NCBI GenBank assembly: GCA_020851235.1
Contig: JADZDD010000005.1
Span: forward strand, 1 to 64,000
Origin: Burkholderiales bacterium
Lineage (GTDB): Bacteria > Pseudomonadota > Gammaproteobacteria > Burkholderiales > Casimicrobiaceae
Reading direction: 5' to 3'
DNA length: 64,000 nucleotides
In this document: positions 26,807 to 35,974 of the stretch, piece after piece
Numbering within the stretch: the stretch's first letter is position 1
How the letters are laid out: each line of letters begins with the position of its first letter
Made by a program: the position numbers and the translations under genes
The notes under the pieces: generated by a model
The model's database searches: none
Told to the model about the DNA's origin: nothing
Seen by the model: the letters and a program-made list of their open reading frames with translations, nothing else

Positions 26807-28122
26807 CGCTGCTGCCGCGCTCGCTCTTCGGGCGACTCGTCCTGCTGCTCGTTGCCGCGGTGGCGCTCGCGGTCCTCGCGAGCATCGTCCTGTTTCGCAG
26901 CGAGCGCCTCGCACTCCTCGACCGTCAGGTTTCCGAGACCCGGCTCGCGCAACTGCAGGCCCTGCGCGCAGCGCTCATCGGCGCCGACGATCCGGAGCGC
27001 AGCGAAACGCTCGAGGAACTCGCCGACCTCTACGGCGTGGAGATCTACCCCGAATCGGCGCGCCCGCCCGGGAACACGCTGCCGGCCGGACCGCGCATGG
27101 CCGATCTCGCAAGTCGCCTGCGCGCGCGGCTCGGGCCTGGCACCGAGGTCCGCTTCGCACCGCGCCTGCAGCGACTTTTCGTGCGCGTCGAGGCCGCCGA
27201 CGCCGGCTACTGGCTCGGCGTACCGGTCCCCACCGGTGCGCCCGACGCCGGGGCGACGCGCGCGCTCACCTGGACGCTCGCCGTGCTCGTCCTCCTCCTC
27301 GTCGCGGCGTACGTCTTCGCGCGCTACCTCGCCCGGCCGCTGCGCGAGCTCGCTGCCGCGGTCGCCCGTGTCGGCCGCGGTGAACTGCCGGCGCCGTTGC
27401 CGGAATCCGGGCCATCCGAAATCGCCGCGGTCAATCGCGGCTTCAACGCGATGACCGCCAACCTGCGCCGCCTCGACGAGGATCGGGCGCTGCTCCTTGC
27501 CGGCGTTTCGCACGACCTGCGCACGCCGCTGGCGCGACTGAGGCTCGGGGTCGAGATGAGCGCACCGGACGACGCGCTGCGCGCCGGCATGGTCGCCGAC
27601 ATCGACGAGATGGATCGCATCATCGGCCAGTTCCTCGACTTCGCCCGCGGCGAGGACGCGACGCCTCCCGCCCAGGCAAGCCTCGACGCGATCGTGCAGG
27701 CCGCGACCGAACGTTACCGCGCTGCCGGCGCCGACGTGCGCTTTACCGCGGGCGCCGTGCCCGCGCTACCACTCAAGGTCACCGCCGTATCGCGCCTCGT
27801 CGCCAACCTGGTCGACAACGCGCTCGCCTACGGCGCGCCCCCGGTGGAGATCACGACCGCCTGTCGCGATGAGCAGGCCTGGCTCGAGATCGCCGACCAC
27901 GGACCGGGGATCGCGCCGGCCGACGTCGCGCGCCTGAAACTGCCGTTCACCCGCGCCGCCGCCTCGCGCGCCCGCACCGACGGTGCCGCGGGTGCGGGAC
28001 TCGGGCTTGCGATCGTCGAGCGGATCGCCCGCCTGCACGGCGGCTTCTTCGAGATCGAGCCCAGGCCGGGCGGTGGAACCCTCGCCCGCGTGCGCCTGCC
28101 GCTCGCGGCCGCGGCGCGCTGA
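26803..28122 (+). CDS. envZ: EnvZ-like sensor histidine kinase
   Basis: This is 439 residues from a GTG that overlaps the ompR stop by 4 nt. TM1 spans about 10-31, and a periplasmic domain of about 125 residues follows. TM2 is about 157-174 and HAMP about 175-227. The phospho-accepting H237 lies in LLAGVSHDLRTPLARLRL, followed by an NLVDNALAYG N-box, IADHGPGIAP and GLGLAIVERI. Domain order, the SHDLRTPL motif and the adjacent ompR support EnvZ. It is an inner-membrane osmolarity/envelope sensor. It converges with ispF, only 22 nt away. Confidence 0.9.
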   Translation: MTLLPRSLFGRLVLLLVAAVALAVLASIVLFRSERLALLDRQVSETRLAQLQALRAALIGADDPERSETLEELADLYGVEIYPESARPPGNTLPAGPRMADLASRLRARLGPGTEVRFAPRLQRLFVRVEAADAGYWLGVPVPTGAPDAGATRALTWTLAVLVLLLVAAYVFARYLARPLRELAAAVARVGRGELPAPLPESGPSEIAAVNRGFNAMTANLRRLDEDRALLLAGVSHDLRTPLARLRLGVEMSAPDDALRAGMVADIDEMDRIIGQFLDFARGEDATPPAQASLDAIVQAATERYRAAGADVRFTAGAVPALPLKVTAVSRLVANLVDNALAYGAPPVEITTACRDEQAWLEIADHGPGIAPADVARLKLPFTRAAASRARTDGAAGAGLGLAIVERIARLHGGFFEIEPRPGGGTLARVRLPLAAAAR

Positions 28123-28144
28123 CCCCCGGGCGCACCGACGTCGG

Positions 28145-28642
28145 CTACTGCGCCGGGGCGCCTGCCGCCGGCACGACGAGCGCCACCGCGTGCGCGGCGA
28201 TCCCTTCCTCGCGTCCGGTGAAGCCCAGGCGCTCGGTCGTGGTGGCCTTGATCGAGACGCGATCGAGGGGGCAACGCAGGTCGGCGGCCAGATTGGCACG
28301 CATCGCCTCGATGAACGGCGCGAGCTTGGGTGCCTGCGCGACGATCGTCGCATCGACGTTGCCGACTTCGTAGCCGGAGGCGCCGACCAGGTTCAGCGTG
28401 TGGCGCAGGAGCAGGCGACTGTCCGCACCGGCGTAGGTCGCGTCGGTATCGGGAAAGTGCCGCCCGATGTCGCCTAGCGCAAGCGCACCGAGGAGGGCGT
28501 CGATGATCGCGTGCACGAGGACGTCGGCGTCGGAGTGCCCGACGAGACCCGTCGGATGCGCGATCGTGACGCCGCCGATGACGAGGGCACGGCCTGCGGC
28601 GAGCGTGTGGACGTCGAAGCCGGTGCCGATGCGGGGGATCAT
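28145..28642 (-). CDS. ispF: 2-C-methyl-D-erythritol 2,4-cyclodiphosphate synthase
   Basis: This is 165 residues with [11 protein letters not shown] (metal ligands D-x-H), [29 protein letters not shown] and [18 protein letters not shown], all IspF hallmarks. It forms a trimer that cyclises CDP-ME 2-phosphate in the MEP isoprenoid pathway. Its ATG overlaps the ispD stop by 4 nt. The last residues are an Ala/Pro tail. Confidence 0.97.
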   Translation of the reverse strand: MIPRIGTGFDVHTLAAGRALVIGGVTIAHPTGLVGHSDADVLVHAIIDALLGALALGDIGRHFPDTDATYAGADSRLLLRHTLNLVGASGYEVGNVDATIVAQAPKLAPFIEAMRANLAADLRCPLDRVSIKATTTERLGFTGREEGIAAHAVALVVPAAGAPAQ

Positions 28643-29355
28643 GCGTGCGCCGCCACCTGCGCCTGCGCGGCGAGAATCGCCGCCGCGAGCGCGAGGTCCT
28701 CGGCGTGCGTGATCTTGATGTTGGCGTCGCTGCCGCGGATGAGGCTCGGCGCGAGGCCCAGCGCCTCGATCGCCTGCGCCTCGTCGGTGGCCGCGAGGGC
28801 GCCCGGCTGCGCGAGCGCTCGACGCAGGACGCCAAAGCGGAACACCTGCGGTGTCTGCGCCTGCCACAGGTCGGCGCGGGAGACCGTGGCGGCCACCGTC
28901 GCCGTCTCGGCGCCGCGGTTCGCGCGCTTCAAGGTGTCCGCCACCGGGACGGCGAGCAGGCCGCCGATCGGTGCATCGGCCAGATGACGCACGAGCCTTG
29001 CGAGCGCATCGAGGGGCACGCAGGGGCGCACGGCGTCGTGCACCGCGACCCAGTCGTCGTCGGCGCACCGGCCCACGAGTTCACGCAGCGCGTTGGCGAC
29101 CGTCGCCGCGCGCGTGGCGCCGCCGCAGCGCAGGAGGCGCACGTCGGGTGGACGCCCGGGCAGTCGCTCGAATTCGGTGTCGTCGTGTGCCACCGCCACG
29201 TACAGCGCATCGGGCGCAAGCCCGGTGCGCAGCCGCTCGAGCGTGCGCAAGACGACGTGCCGACCCGACAGATCCGCGTACTGCTTGTGCCCGCCGAAGC
29301 GCGCGCCGTTGCCCGCCGCCGGGACGAGGACGTGGAGGCGTCTTCTCGCAATCAT
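28639..29355 (-). CDS. ispD: 2-C-methyl-D-erythritol 4-phosphate cytidylyltransferase
   Basis: This is 238 residues. The CTP-binding loop [16 protein letters not shown] lacks the proline usual before [34 protein letters not shown] and [12 protein letters not shown] follow. It activates MEP with CTP in non-mevalonate isoprenoid synthesis. The start overlaps the thioesterase stop by 4 nt and the stop overlaps ispF, so all three are translationally coupled. Confidence 0.96.
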   Translation of the reverse strand: MIARRRLHVLVPAAGNGARFGGHKQYADLSGRHVVLRTLERLRTGLAPDALYVAVAHDDTEFERLPGRPPDVRLLRCGGATRAATVANALRELVGRCADDDWVAVHDAVRPCVPLDALARLVRHLADAPIGGLLAVPVADTLKRANRGAETATVAATVSRADLWQAQTPQVFRFGVLRRALAQPGALAATDEAQAIEALGLAPSLIRGSDANIKITHAEDLALAAAILAAQAQVAAHA

Positions 29356-29804
29356 GCGCTCGCGACCACGAGCGGCGTCAATGCCGCGCGGATCGATGGC
29401 GGAATGTCGACCGGCGTGCCGGTCGCGCGCTCGACCCAGACGTGCACGAAGCGCCCGGTCGCCGCCGGCTCGACCTCACCCCGCGTGAAGAGCGCGATCT
29501 CGTAGACGACCGAAGTGCGGCCCAGGCGCTGCACGCGGATGCCCGCCTCGACCGTCTCCGGGAACGACAGCGAGCGATGGAAGCGGCACGACGTCTCGAC
29601 CACGAAGGCGACCTCGGCGCCACGCTGGATGTCGAGTCCGCCGACGCGAATGAGGTGCTCGTTGACCACCGTATCGAAATACGAGTAGTAGGTCACGTTG
29701 TTGACGTGACCGTACATGTCGTTGTCCATCCACCGCGTGGGAATCGGCAGCAGGTGCGGGTAGTCGGCGCGGGTCGACGCCGGCGCGTGGGCGCGATCGC
29801 TCAT
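29352..29804 (-). CDS. Acyl-CoA thioesterase, YbgC/4HBT hotdog family
   Basis: This is 150 residues from the ATG at 29804; a GTG at 29813 would add three. The hotdog motif RWMDNDMYGHVNNVTYYSYFDTVVNEHL carries the catalytic Asp region (here D-N-D-M-Y-G-H). FHRSLSFPETVEAGIRV and the VHVWVER strand follow. It hydrolyses an acyl-CoA of unknown chain. It joins ispD by a 4-nt overlap and follows glcF by 49 nt, so it bridges the glycolate-oxidase and isoprenoid genes in one transcript. Confidence 0.85.
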   Translation of the reverse strand: MSDRAHAPASTRADYPHLLPIPTRWMDNDMYGHVNNVTYYSYFDTVVNEHLIRVGGLDIQRGAEVAFVVETSCRFHRSLSFPETVEAGIRVQRLGRTSVVYEIALFTRGEVEPAATGRFVHVWVERATGTPVDIPPSIRAALTPLVVASA

Positions 29805-29853
29805 CGGCGGCACGCTCCACCTTCGTGCGCCGCTTCATGCCCAGCGCTTCGCA

Positions 29854-31098
29854 TCACGGCGCGCCGCCCACGTCGCGCATGCGCTCGTCGAGGAGCTCGA
29901 TCCAGTGCCGCACCGGCGTTCGTGTACCCGATTCGAGGTGTGTGATGCAGCCGATGTTGGCGCTCGCGATGAGATCGGGTCGCGGCGCCTCGAGCGCGCG
30001 CAGCTTGTTGACCTTGAGCTGCCCCGAGAGCACCGGCTGCAGGATCGAGTAGGTGCCGGCGGATCCGCAGCAGAGGTGCGCGTCGGCCACCGGCAGGAGC
30101 GAGTGGCCGATCGCAAGCAGGATCTCCTCGACCTGGCCGCGAATGCGCTGCCCGTGCTGCAGCGTGCACGGCGCCTGGAAGGCGATGCGCAGCGGGCCGC
30201 GATCGAGCGCGATGGTGGGCGCGATGCGCTTCCATTCCGCGGCGATCACCTCGACCGGATCCCGCGTGAGCTCGGCGATGCGCTTCGCCCGCGCGGCGTA
30301 CGCCGCGTCCTGCGCGAGGAAGACGCCGTAATCCTTGACCATCACGCCGCAGCCGCTCGCCGTCACCACGATCGCCTCGACACCGCGCTCGACGTGCGGC
30401 CACCAGGCGTCGATATTGCGCCGCACGATCGCGCGCGCCTCCTCCTCGGCGGTGAGGTGATGCGAAAGCGCGCCGCAGCAGCCACCCGCGGGCACGCGCA
30501 GCGCCGAGATGCCGATGCGATCGAGGACCCGCGCCGTCGCGGCGTCGATCCCGGGCCGAAGCACCGGCTGCACGCAACCTTCGAGCACGATCATCCTGCG
30601 TTCGTGCCGCGGTGCCGGCCACACGCCGGCCGGCGCCGCCGTGGGAATGCGCTCGGCGAGTTCGCGCGGCAGGAAGCGCTTGGCGAGGCGCCCGGCCATG
30701 ATCGCGCCGGCAAAGAGCGGACGCGCGAGCAGCGCCTTGCGCAACGCCGTGCGGCGCAGCGCCTCGCTGCGGGTGCGACCGACCTTCGCCTCCACGATGC
30801 CGCGTCCGATGTCGAGGAGGCGCCCGTAGCGCACGCCCGAGGGACACGTCGTCTCGCAGTTCCGGCAGGTGAGGCAGCGATCGAGGTGGAGCTGCGTCCG
30901 CTGCGTGACGGCGGCACCCTCCAAGACCTCCTTCATGAGATAGATCCGCCCCCGCGGGCCATCGAGCTCGTCACCCAGGAGCTGGTACGTGGGGCAGGTT
31001 GCCGTGCAAAAACCGCAGTGCACGCAGGTGCGCAGGATGGCGTCGGCCTCGCGGCCTTCGGGCGTGTCGCGGAACTCCGGGGCGAGGTCGGTCTGCAT
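29854..31098 (-). CDS. glcF: Glycolate oxidase iron-sulfur subunit
   Basis: This is 414 residues. Two 4Fe-4S motifs are present, CVHCGFCTATCP near 25 and CLTCRNCETTCP near 75. Two CCG domains follow (GGCCGALSHH and LCCGSAGTYS), which bind a further cluster and are typical of GlcF and heterodisulfide-reductase-like subunits. It passes electrons from the flavin subunits GlcD/GlcE to the quinone pool. The ATG overlaps the glcE stop by one base. Confidence 0.96.
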   Translation of the reverse strand: MQTDLAPEFRDTPEGREADAILRTCVHCGFCTATCPTYQLLGDELDGPRGRIYLMKEVLEGAAVTQRTQLHLDRCLTCRNCETTCPSGVRYGRLLDIGRGIVEAKVGRTRSEALRRTALRKALLARPLFAGAIMAGRLAKRFLPRELAERIPTAAPAGVWPAPRHERRMIVLEGCVQPVLRPGIDAATARVLDRIGISALRVPAGGCCGALSHHLTAEEEARAIVRRNIDAWWPHVERGVEAIVVTASGCGVMVKDYGVFLAQDAAYAARAKRIAELTRDPVEVIAAEWKRIAPTIALDRGPLRIAFQAPCTLQHGQRIRGQVEEILLAIGHSLLPVADAHLCCGSAGTYSILQPVLSGQLKVNKLRALEAPRPDLIASANIGCITHLESGTRTPVRHWIELLDERMRDVGGAP

Positions 31099-32171
31099 CA
31101 GCGCAGCGGCACGAAACGGCCGCGATTGAGGATACCGCGCGGATCGAACACGGTCGCAAGCCGCGCATGCAACCGCGCAAGCACAGCCGGCAACGGATGG
31201 AAGACGTCACCCGAGCACGTCCCGCCGCGAAAGCGCGTGGCATGCCCGCCCTGCGCCGCAACCCAGGTGCGCAGCTTCCCGGCGTCGACACGGTCGCTGT
31301 CGACCATCCAGCGCAAGCCCCCGCCCCACTCGATGAACTGCTCGCCGCCCAGATCGGTGAACGGCGCCGTCGGCCGCACCGTGAGGCGCCAGAGCACCCG
31401 TTCGCCAACCGCGGCAAAGAAGGGATGCGTGTGCTCACGCACCGCGGTCCAGAACGCGTCGGCCGCGGGATCGGCATCGCCCCCCAGCTTGCGCACGGCC
31501 GCGTCCACCGCGGGTTGCGCACCGGAAAGGCGCACGCGCAGTTGTCCGTCGTGGTAGGCGGTCGCCGACAGCGGCAGCGGCTGGCCACCCCACTCGTTGA
31601 CGCGCCGGATCGCCTCGTCGGCCGACAGGGCAAACGCCACCGTCACCTCGTGCTTGGGCAGCGGCAGGCACTTCAGCGAGACCTCGGTGATCACGCCCAG
31701 TGTGCCGAGCGCGCCCACCATGAGCCGCGAGACGTCGAAGCCCGCGACGTTCTTCATCACGCGACCGCCGAACGAAAGCGCCTCGCCGGTGCCATCGACG
31801 ATGCTCACGCCGAGCACGAGGTCACGCACCGCGCCGGCGTACGGTCGCCGCGGACCCGCGAGTCCGGTCGCGACAGCGCCACCGAGGGTTGCTGCCGCGC
31901 CAAAGTGCGGCGGCTCGAAGGCGAGCATCTGGCCGTGCGCGCGCATCTCGCTCTCGATGGTCGCAAGCGGCGTGCCGGCGCGTGCGGTGAGCACGAGCTC
32001 GGTCGGTTCGTAGTCGACGATCCCCGCGTGGTCCGTCGTTGCGAGCACCTCACCCTCGAGCGCGCCACCGTAGAAGTCCTTGGTCCCACCCCCCCGGATG
32101 CGAAGCGCGGTGTTGGTTGCTGCCGCGTCGCGGACGCGGGCGCACAGCGCCTCGAGCGTGGTCGCCGTCAT
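31098..32171 (-). CDS. glcE: Glycolate oxidase FAD-binding subunit GlcE
   Basis: This is 357 residues. The FAD PCMH-type domain shows RIRGGGTKDFYGG, LAFEPPHFG..ATLGGAVATGLAGPRRPYAGAVRD-type residues (about 85-120) and VMKNVAGFDVSRLM. It ends GRFVPLR. With GlcD and GlcF it oxidises glycolate to glyoxylate at the inner membrane. It is separated by 34 nt from the GST gene and overlaps glcF. Confidence 0.95.
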   Translation of the reverse strand: MTATTLEALCARVRDAAATNTALRIRGGGTKDFYGGALEGEVLATTDHAGIVDYEPTELVLTARAGTPLATIESEMRAHGQMLAFEPPHFGAAATLGGAVATGLAGPRRPYAGAVRDLVLGVSIVDGTGEALSFGGRVMKNVAGFDVSRLMVGALGTLGVITEVSLKCLPLPKHEVTVAFALSADEAIRRVNEWGGQPLPLSATAYHDGQLRVRLSGAQPAVDAAVRKLGGDADPAADAFWTAVREHTHPFFAAVGERVLWRLTVRPTAPFTDLGGEQFIEWGGGLRWMVDSDRVDAGKLRTWVAAQGGHATRFRGGTCSGDVFHPLPAVLARLHARLATVFDPRGILNRGRFVPLR

Positions 32172-32205
32172 CGCCCCTGCACCTCGTCGCGGGTCCGACG
32201 CATCG

Positions 32206-32883
32206 TCAGCCGCGACGCGCGAGCTTGTCGCGGTACAGGACGCGCGGCTCGTCGGCGTCGATCACCTCGGTCTCGGCCAGTGCATCGGCTTCCCACGCCT
32301 TCACGAACGGATGCGCAAGCAACGCCGCGAGGTAGGTGCCGGCTTCCCCCGCCGGTGTCACGCCGTACGTCTGGAAGCGAAACGCCACCGGCGCGTAGAA
32401 CGCATCGGCGAGGCAAAACGCGCCCGCGAGGTAGGCACCCCCCTTGCCGAAGCGACGCCGCGTCGCGCTCCAGATCTCCTCGACGCGGGCGATGTCGGCC
32501 GCGAGTGCGGCCGACCACGGCCGCACGTCGACGCGTTCGCGAATGCACATCGTCATCTCGCCGCGCAGCGCGGCGAAACCGGCGTGCATCTCGGCGGTGA
32601 TCGAGCGCGCCCACGCGCGGGCGAGCGGGTCTGCGGGCCACAGGCCGGGGTGGCGCTCGGCCAGGTACTCGCCGATCGAAAGCGAATCCCACACCTGCAC
32701 GCCATCGTCATGCAACGCCGGAACGAGGGCACTCGGCGAGAACGAGCGGTTGTCCGGGTTGTGCGTCCCGCGCAGTTGCACCTTCACCTCGCGAAACGGC
32801 ACCGCGGCGAGCTTCACCGCGAGCCAGCCGCGCAGCGACCACGACGAGTAATTCTTGTTGCCGATGTAGAGGGTGTAGGCCAT
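32206..32883 (-). CDS. Glutathione S-transferase family protein
   Basis: This is 225 residues. The thioredoxin-fold N-terminal domain starts YTLYIGNKNYSSWSLRGWLA, with the S-S-W-S segment where the catalytic serine is placed in this subfamily. LVPALHDDGVQVWDSLSIGEYLAE holds the glutathione gamma-glutamyl site, and an all-helical C-terminal domain follows. It sits inside the glycolate-oxidase operon, 4 nt after the D-lactate-dehydrogenase-like gene. The substrate is unknown. Confidence 0.85.
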   Translation of the reverse strand: MAYTLYIGNKNYSSWSLRGWLAVKLAAVPFREVKVQLRGTHNPDNRSFSPSALVPALHDDGVQVWDSLSIGEYLAERHPGLWPADPLARAWARSITAEMHAGFAALRGEMTMCIRERVDVRPWSAALAADIARVEEIWSATRRRFGKGGAYLAGAFCLADAFYAPVAFRFQTYGVTPAGEAGTYLAALLAHPFVKAWEADALAETEVIDADEPRVLYRDKLARRG

Positions 32884-32887
32884 CGTG

Positions 32888-34300
32888 TCAGCGCGGGACG
32901 GTCTTGCCAGGGTTCATGATGTCGAGGGGATCGAGCGCGCGCTTGATCGCACGCATGAGATCGACCGCCTCGCCGTGCTCGGCGACGAGGGCACCGAGCT
33001 TGTGAATGCCCACGCCGTGCTCGCCGGTGCAGGTGCCCCCCATACCGATCGCACGCAGCGACACGCTTTGCGCGATCGCCTCGGCCTTCGCCCGCTCCGC
33101 CTTGCTCGCCGGGTCGAAGAGCAGGAGGACGTGGAAGTTGCCGTCTCCGACGTGCCCGACGATCGTCGCAATGGCGCCCTCACGGTCGAGCTCGGCGCGC
33201 GTTTCGAGCAGGCAATCGGCCAGTCGCGAGATCGGCACGCAGGCGTCGGTCGAGAACGCCTGCCGCCCCGGCGAGAGCGCGAGCGCCGCGTAGTACGCGT
33301 TGTGCCGCGCCTTCCACAGCCGCGAGCGATCCTCGGCCTGGGTCGCCCACTGGAATGCGCTGCCCGCGTGGTCGGCGGCGATCCGCTCCATCGCCTCCGC
33401 CTGCTCCTTGACGCCCGCCTCACTGCCGTGGAACTCGAAGAGCAGCGTGGGCTTGGCCTCGTACCCGTCGAGCTTCGAGTAGCGAATGCAGGCTTCCATC
33501 TGCAACGCGTCGAGCAGTTCGATGCGCGCCAACGGGATCCCCATCTGCATCGCGACGATCACCGCGCCGACCGCCGCCTTGAGATCGGGAAACTGGCACA
33601 CGGCCGCGGAGATCGCCTCGGGCACGCCGTACAGGCGCAACTGGATCTCGGTGATGACGCCGAGCGTGCCTTCCGCGCCGACGAAAAGCCGCGTGAGGTC
33701 GTAACCCGCGGACGACTTGCGGGCGCGCCCGCCGGTGTGCACGATCCGCCCGTCGGCGGTGACGACGGTGAGGCCCAGGACGTTCTCGCGCATCGTCCCG
33801 TAGCGAACCGCATTGGTCCCCGAGGCCCGTGTGGACGCCATCCCGCCGAGCGTGGCGTTGGCGCCCGGGTCGATGGGGAAGAAGAGCCCGGTACCCTTCA
33901 GCTCGGCGTTGAGTTGCTCGCGCGTGACGCCGGCCTGCACGCGGCAGTCGAGATCGTCGGCGTTGATCTCGAGCACCCGGTTCATTTCCGACAGGTCGAC
34001 GCACACGCCGCCGTGCAGTGCGGCCACGTGCCCTTCGAGCGAGGTGCCCACGCCGAAGGCGATCACCGGGACGCGGGCGGCGTGGCACAACCGCACGATG
34101 CCCGCGACCTCGTCGTTGTCGTGCGGGTACACGACGACGTCGGGCAGCGCCGGGTCGGGCAGTCCCTCGCCGCGCGCGTGCTGCGTGCGCACGGCGTCGC
34201 CGGTCTTCGCGCGCTCGCCGAAGTCGCGCGCGAGCGTCTCGACGACGCGCGCCACCTCGTTCGCACTCCCTCGCGATGCCTGCCCCGTTTCGACACTCAT
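32888..34300 (-). CDS. FAD-linked D-2-hydroxyacid dehydrogenase (D-lactate dehydrogenase-like)
   Basis: This is 470 residues from the ATG at 34300; longer in-frame starts are shadow. The FAD PCMH domain has VIAFGVGTSLEGHVAAL, DPGANATLGGMAST and GTNAVRYGTMRENVLG. The C-terminal cap has HVGDGNFHVLLLFDP and CTGEHGVGIHKLG. It is paralogous to the adjacent GlcD, with only 11 nt between them, but is closer to the cytochrome-linked D-lactate dehydrogenase (LDHD/Dld-II) type. A role in oxidising D-lactate or another D-2-hydroxyacid is inferred. Confidence 0.85.
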   Translation of the reverse strand: MSVETGQASRGSANEVARVVETLARDFGERAKTGDAVRTQHARGEGLPDPALPDVVVYPHDNDEVAGIVRLCHAARVPVIAFGVGTSLEGHVAALHGGVCVDLSEMNRVLEINADDLDCRVQAGVTREQLNAELKGTGLFFPIDPGANATLGGMASTRASGTNAVRYGTMRENVLGLTVVTADGRIVHTGGRARKSSAGYDLTRLFVGAEGTLGVITEIQLRLYGVPEAISAAVCQFPDLKAAVGAVIVAMQMGIPLARIELLDALQMEACIRYSKLDGYEAKPTLLFEFHGSEAGVKEQAEAMERIAADHAGSAFQWATQAEDRSRLWKARHNAYYAALALSPGRQAFSTDACVPISRLADCLLETRAELDREGAIATIVGHVGDGNFHVLLLFDPASKAERAKAEAIAQSVSLRAIGMGGTCTGEHGVGIHKLGALVAEHGEAVDLMRAIKRALDPLDIMNPGKTVPR

Positions 34301-34311
34301 GGCCCCATCCT

Positions 34312-35766
34312 CTAGAAGCGCGGCAAATCCGGAAAGCGGAGTTCGCCGTGGTGAACGTGCATGCGGCCCAACTCGGCGCAGCGATGCAGTGTCGGCACCG
34401 CCTTGCCCGGATTGAGCAGGCGCAATTCGTCGAATGCCTCCTTGATGGCGTGGAAGCGCGTGAGCTCCGCGGCACCGAACTGACGGCACATCGGCGAGAG
34501 CTTCTCGACCCCCACGCCATGCTCGCCGGTGACCGTACCGCCGACCTCGATGCAAAGCTCCAGGATGCGATCGCCGAAGGCAATGGTGCGCTCGATCTCG
34601 CCCGGCTTGTTGGCATCGAAGAGAATCAACGGATGCAGGTTGCCGTCACCGGCGTGGAAGACGTTGGCGCACGCAAGGCCGTACTCGACAGACCACTGCG
34701 CGATCGCTTGCAGGACGCGCGGCAGCGCCTTGCGCGGGATCGTGCCGTCCATGCAGTAGTAGTCGGGCGAGATGCGGCCCACCGCCGGGAACGCCGCCTT
34801 GCGCCCCGACCAGAAGAGGAGCCGCTGCGCCTCGTCGCGTGACACGCGGATGCTGGTCGCCCCCGCGGCGGTCAGGACCTGCCGGATCTCCGCCATCTCG
34901 GCCGCGACCTCGTCGGTGGTGCCGTCGGTCTCGACCAGGAGCACCGCCGCGGCATCGAGCGGATAGTCGGCATGCACGAACTCCTCGACCGCGCGCGTGG
35001 CCGGCTGGTCCATCATTTCGAGGCCAGCCGGAATGATCCCGGCCGCAATGATCGCCCCGACCGCGGCGCCGGCGGTTTCCACCGCGTCGAACGCCGCGAG
35101 CGCCACCTGCGCGACCTGCGGCTTGGGCAGCAAGCGCACCGTGACCTCGGTGATCACGGCAAGGAGCCCTTCGCTACCGATCGACAGCGCCAGGAGGTCG
35201 TAACCCGCGCTATCCGGCGCGTCGCCACCGAACTCGACCACCTCGCCCGTGATGAGCACGCCACGCACGCGCAAGACGTTGTGCACCGTGAGCCCGTACT
35301 TGAGGCAGTGCACGCCGCCCGCGTTCTCGGCGACGTTGCCGCCGATCGAGCACGCGATCTGCGACGACGGATCGGGCGCGTAGTACAAACCCAGTGGCGC
35401 GACCGCCTCGGAGATCGCGAGATTGCGCACGCCGGGCTGCACGACGGCGGTGCGGGCGAGCGCATCGACCGCGAGGATGCGCTTGAACCTGGCAAGCGAG
35501 AGGACGATCCCGTTCGGATCCGGCAACGCGCCTCCGGACAGGCTCGTGCCCGCGCCGCGCGCGACCACCGGCACCTTGGCCGCGTGGCAGGTCTTGAGAA
35601 TCGCCACGACCTGCGCCTCCGTTTCCGGCAACACGACCGCGGCCGGCAGTGCCCGGTAGACGGTGAGCCCGTCGCACTCGTAGGGCTTGACGTCCTCCAC
35701 GGCGGTCAGAAGCGACGCCGCCGGAAGGATCGCCGCGAGCTCGGCATGAACGGCGGTATCGAGCAT
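34312..35766 (-). CDS. glcD: Glycolate oxidase subunit GlcD
   Basis: This is 484 residues from the ATG at 35766; a GTG at 35796 is an alternative. It closely follows E. coli GlcD: VKPYECDGLTVYRALP, RGAGTSLSGGALP, RNLAISEAVAPLGLYYAPDPSSQIACSIGGN-type residues (about 120-150), ISPDYYCMDGTIPRKALP and NVFHAGDGNLHPLILFD. GEHGVGVEKL and GKAVPTLHRCAE end the protein. It is the FAD-binding catalytic subunit for glycolate. It is the first gene of a minus-strand operon running to ispF and is divergent from the second TRAP operon. Confidence 0.97.
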   Translation of the reverse strand: MLDTAVHAELAAILPAASLLTAVEDVKPYECDGLTVYRALPAAVVLPETEAQVVAILKTCHAAKVPVVARGAGTSLSGGALPDPNGIVLSLARFKRILAVDALARTAVVQPGVRNLAISEAVAPLGLYYAPDPSSQIACSIGGNVAENAGGVHCLKYGLTVHNVLRVRGVLITGEVVEFGGDAPDSAGYDLLALSIGSEGLLAVITEVTVRLLPKPQVAQVALAAFDAVETAGAAVGAIIAAGIIPAGLEMMDQPATRAVEEFVHADYPLDAAAVLLVETDGTTDEVAAEMAEIRQVLTAAGATSIRVSRDEAQRLLFWSGRKAAFPAVGRISPDYYCMDGTIPRKALPRVLQAIAQWSVEYGLACANVFHAGDGNLHPLILFDANKPGEIERTIAFGDRILELCIEVGGTVTGEHGVGVEKLSPMCRQFGAAELTRFHAIKEAFDELRLLNPGKAVPTLHRCAELGRMHVHHGELRFPDLPRF

Positions 35767-35884
35767 GGGACGTGAAGGATCGGCGCCTCGAATCACCCGG
35801 CGCTGCGCACTTCACGGGCGGGAGCCGGAATGCCCATTCTACAACCGTCGCGCGGTTCACCCTGGGGTCGATGGCGCATGGCGC

Positions 35885-35913
35885 TATACATCGGGGGCGA
35901 CGTTGCCTAGAAT
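35885..35913 (+). promoter_or_regulatory. Candidate promoter of the second TRAP operon
   Basis: TATACA (35885-35890) as -35 and TAGAAT (35908-35913) as -10 are spaced by 17 nt. The -10 matches at five of six positions. The start codon of dctP follows 62 nt downstream, in the 208-nt gap between the divergent glcD and dctP genes. Confidence 0.45.
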
Positions 35914-35974
35914 CGCCGCTTTTGGGGCCACTCCAACACCAACAGCCCGTCTTCGCAGCCAGCCAGGAGAAACC

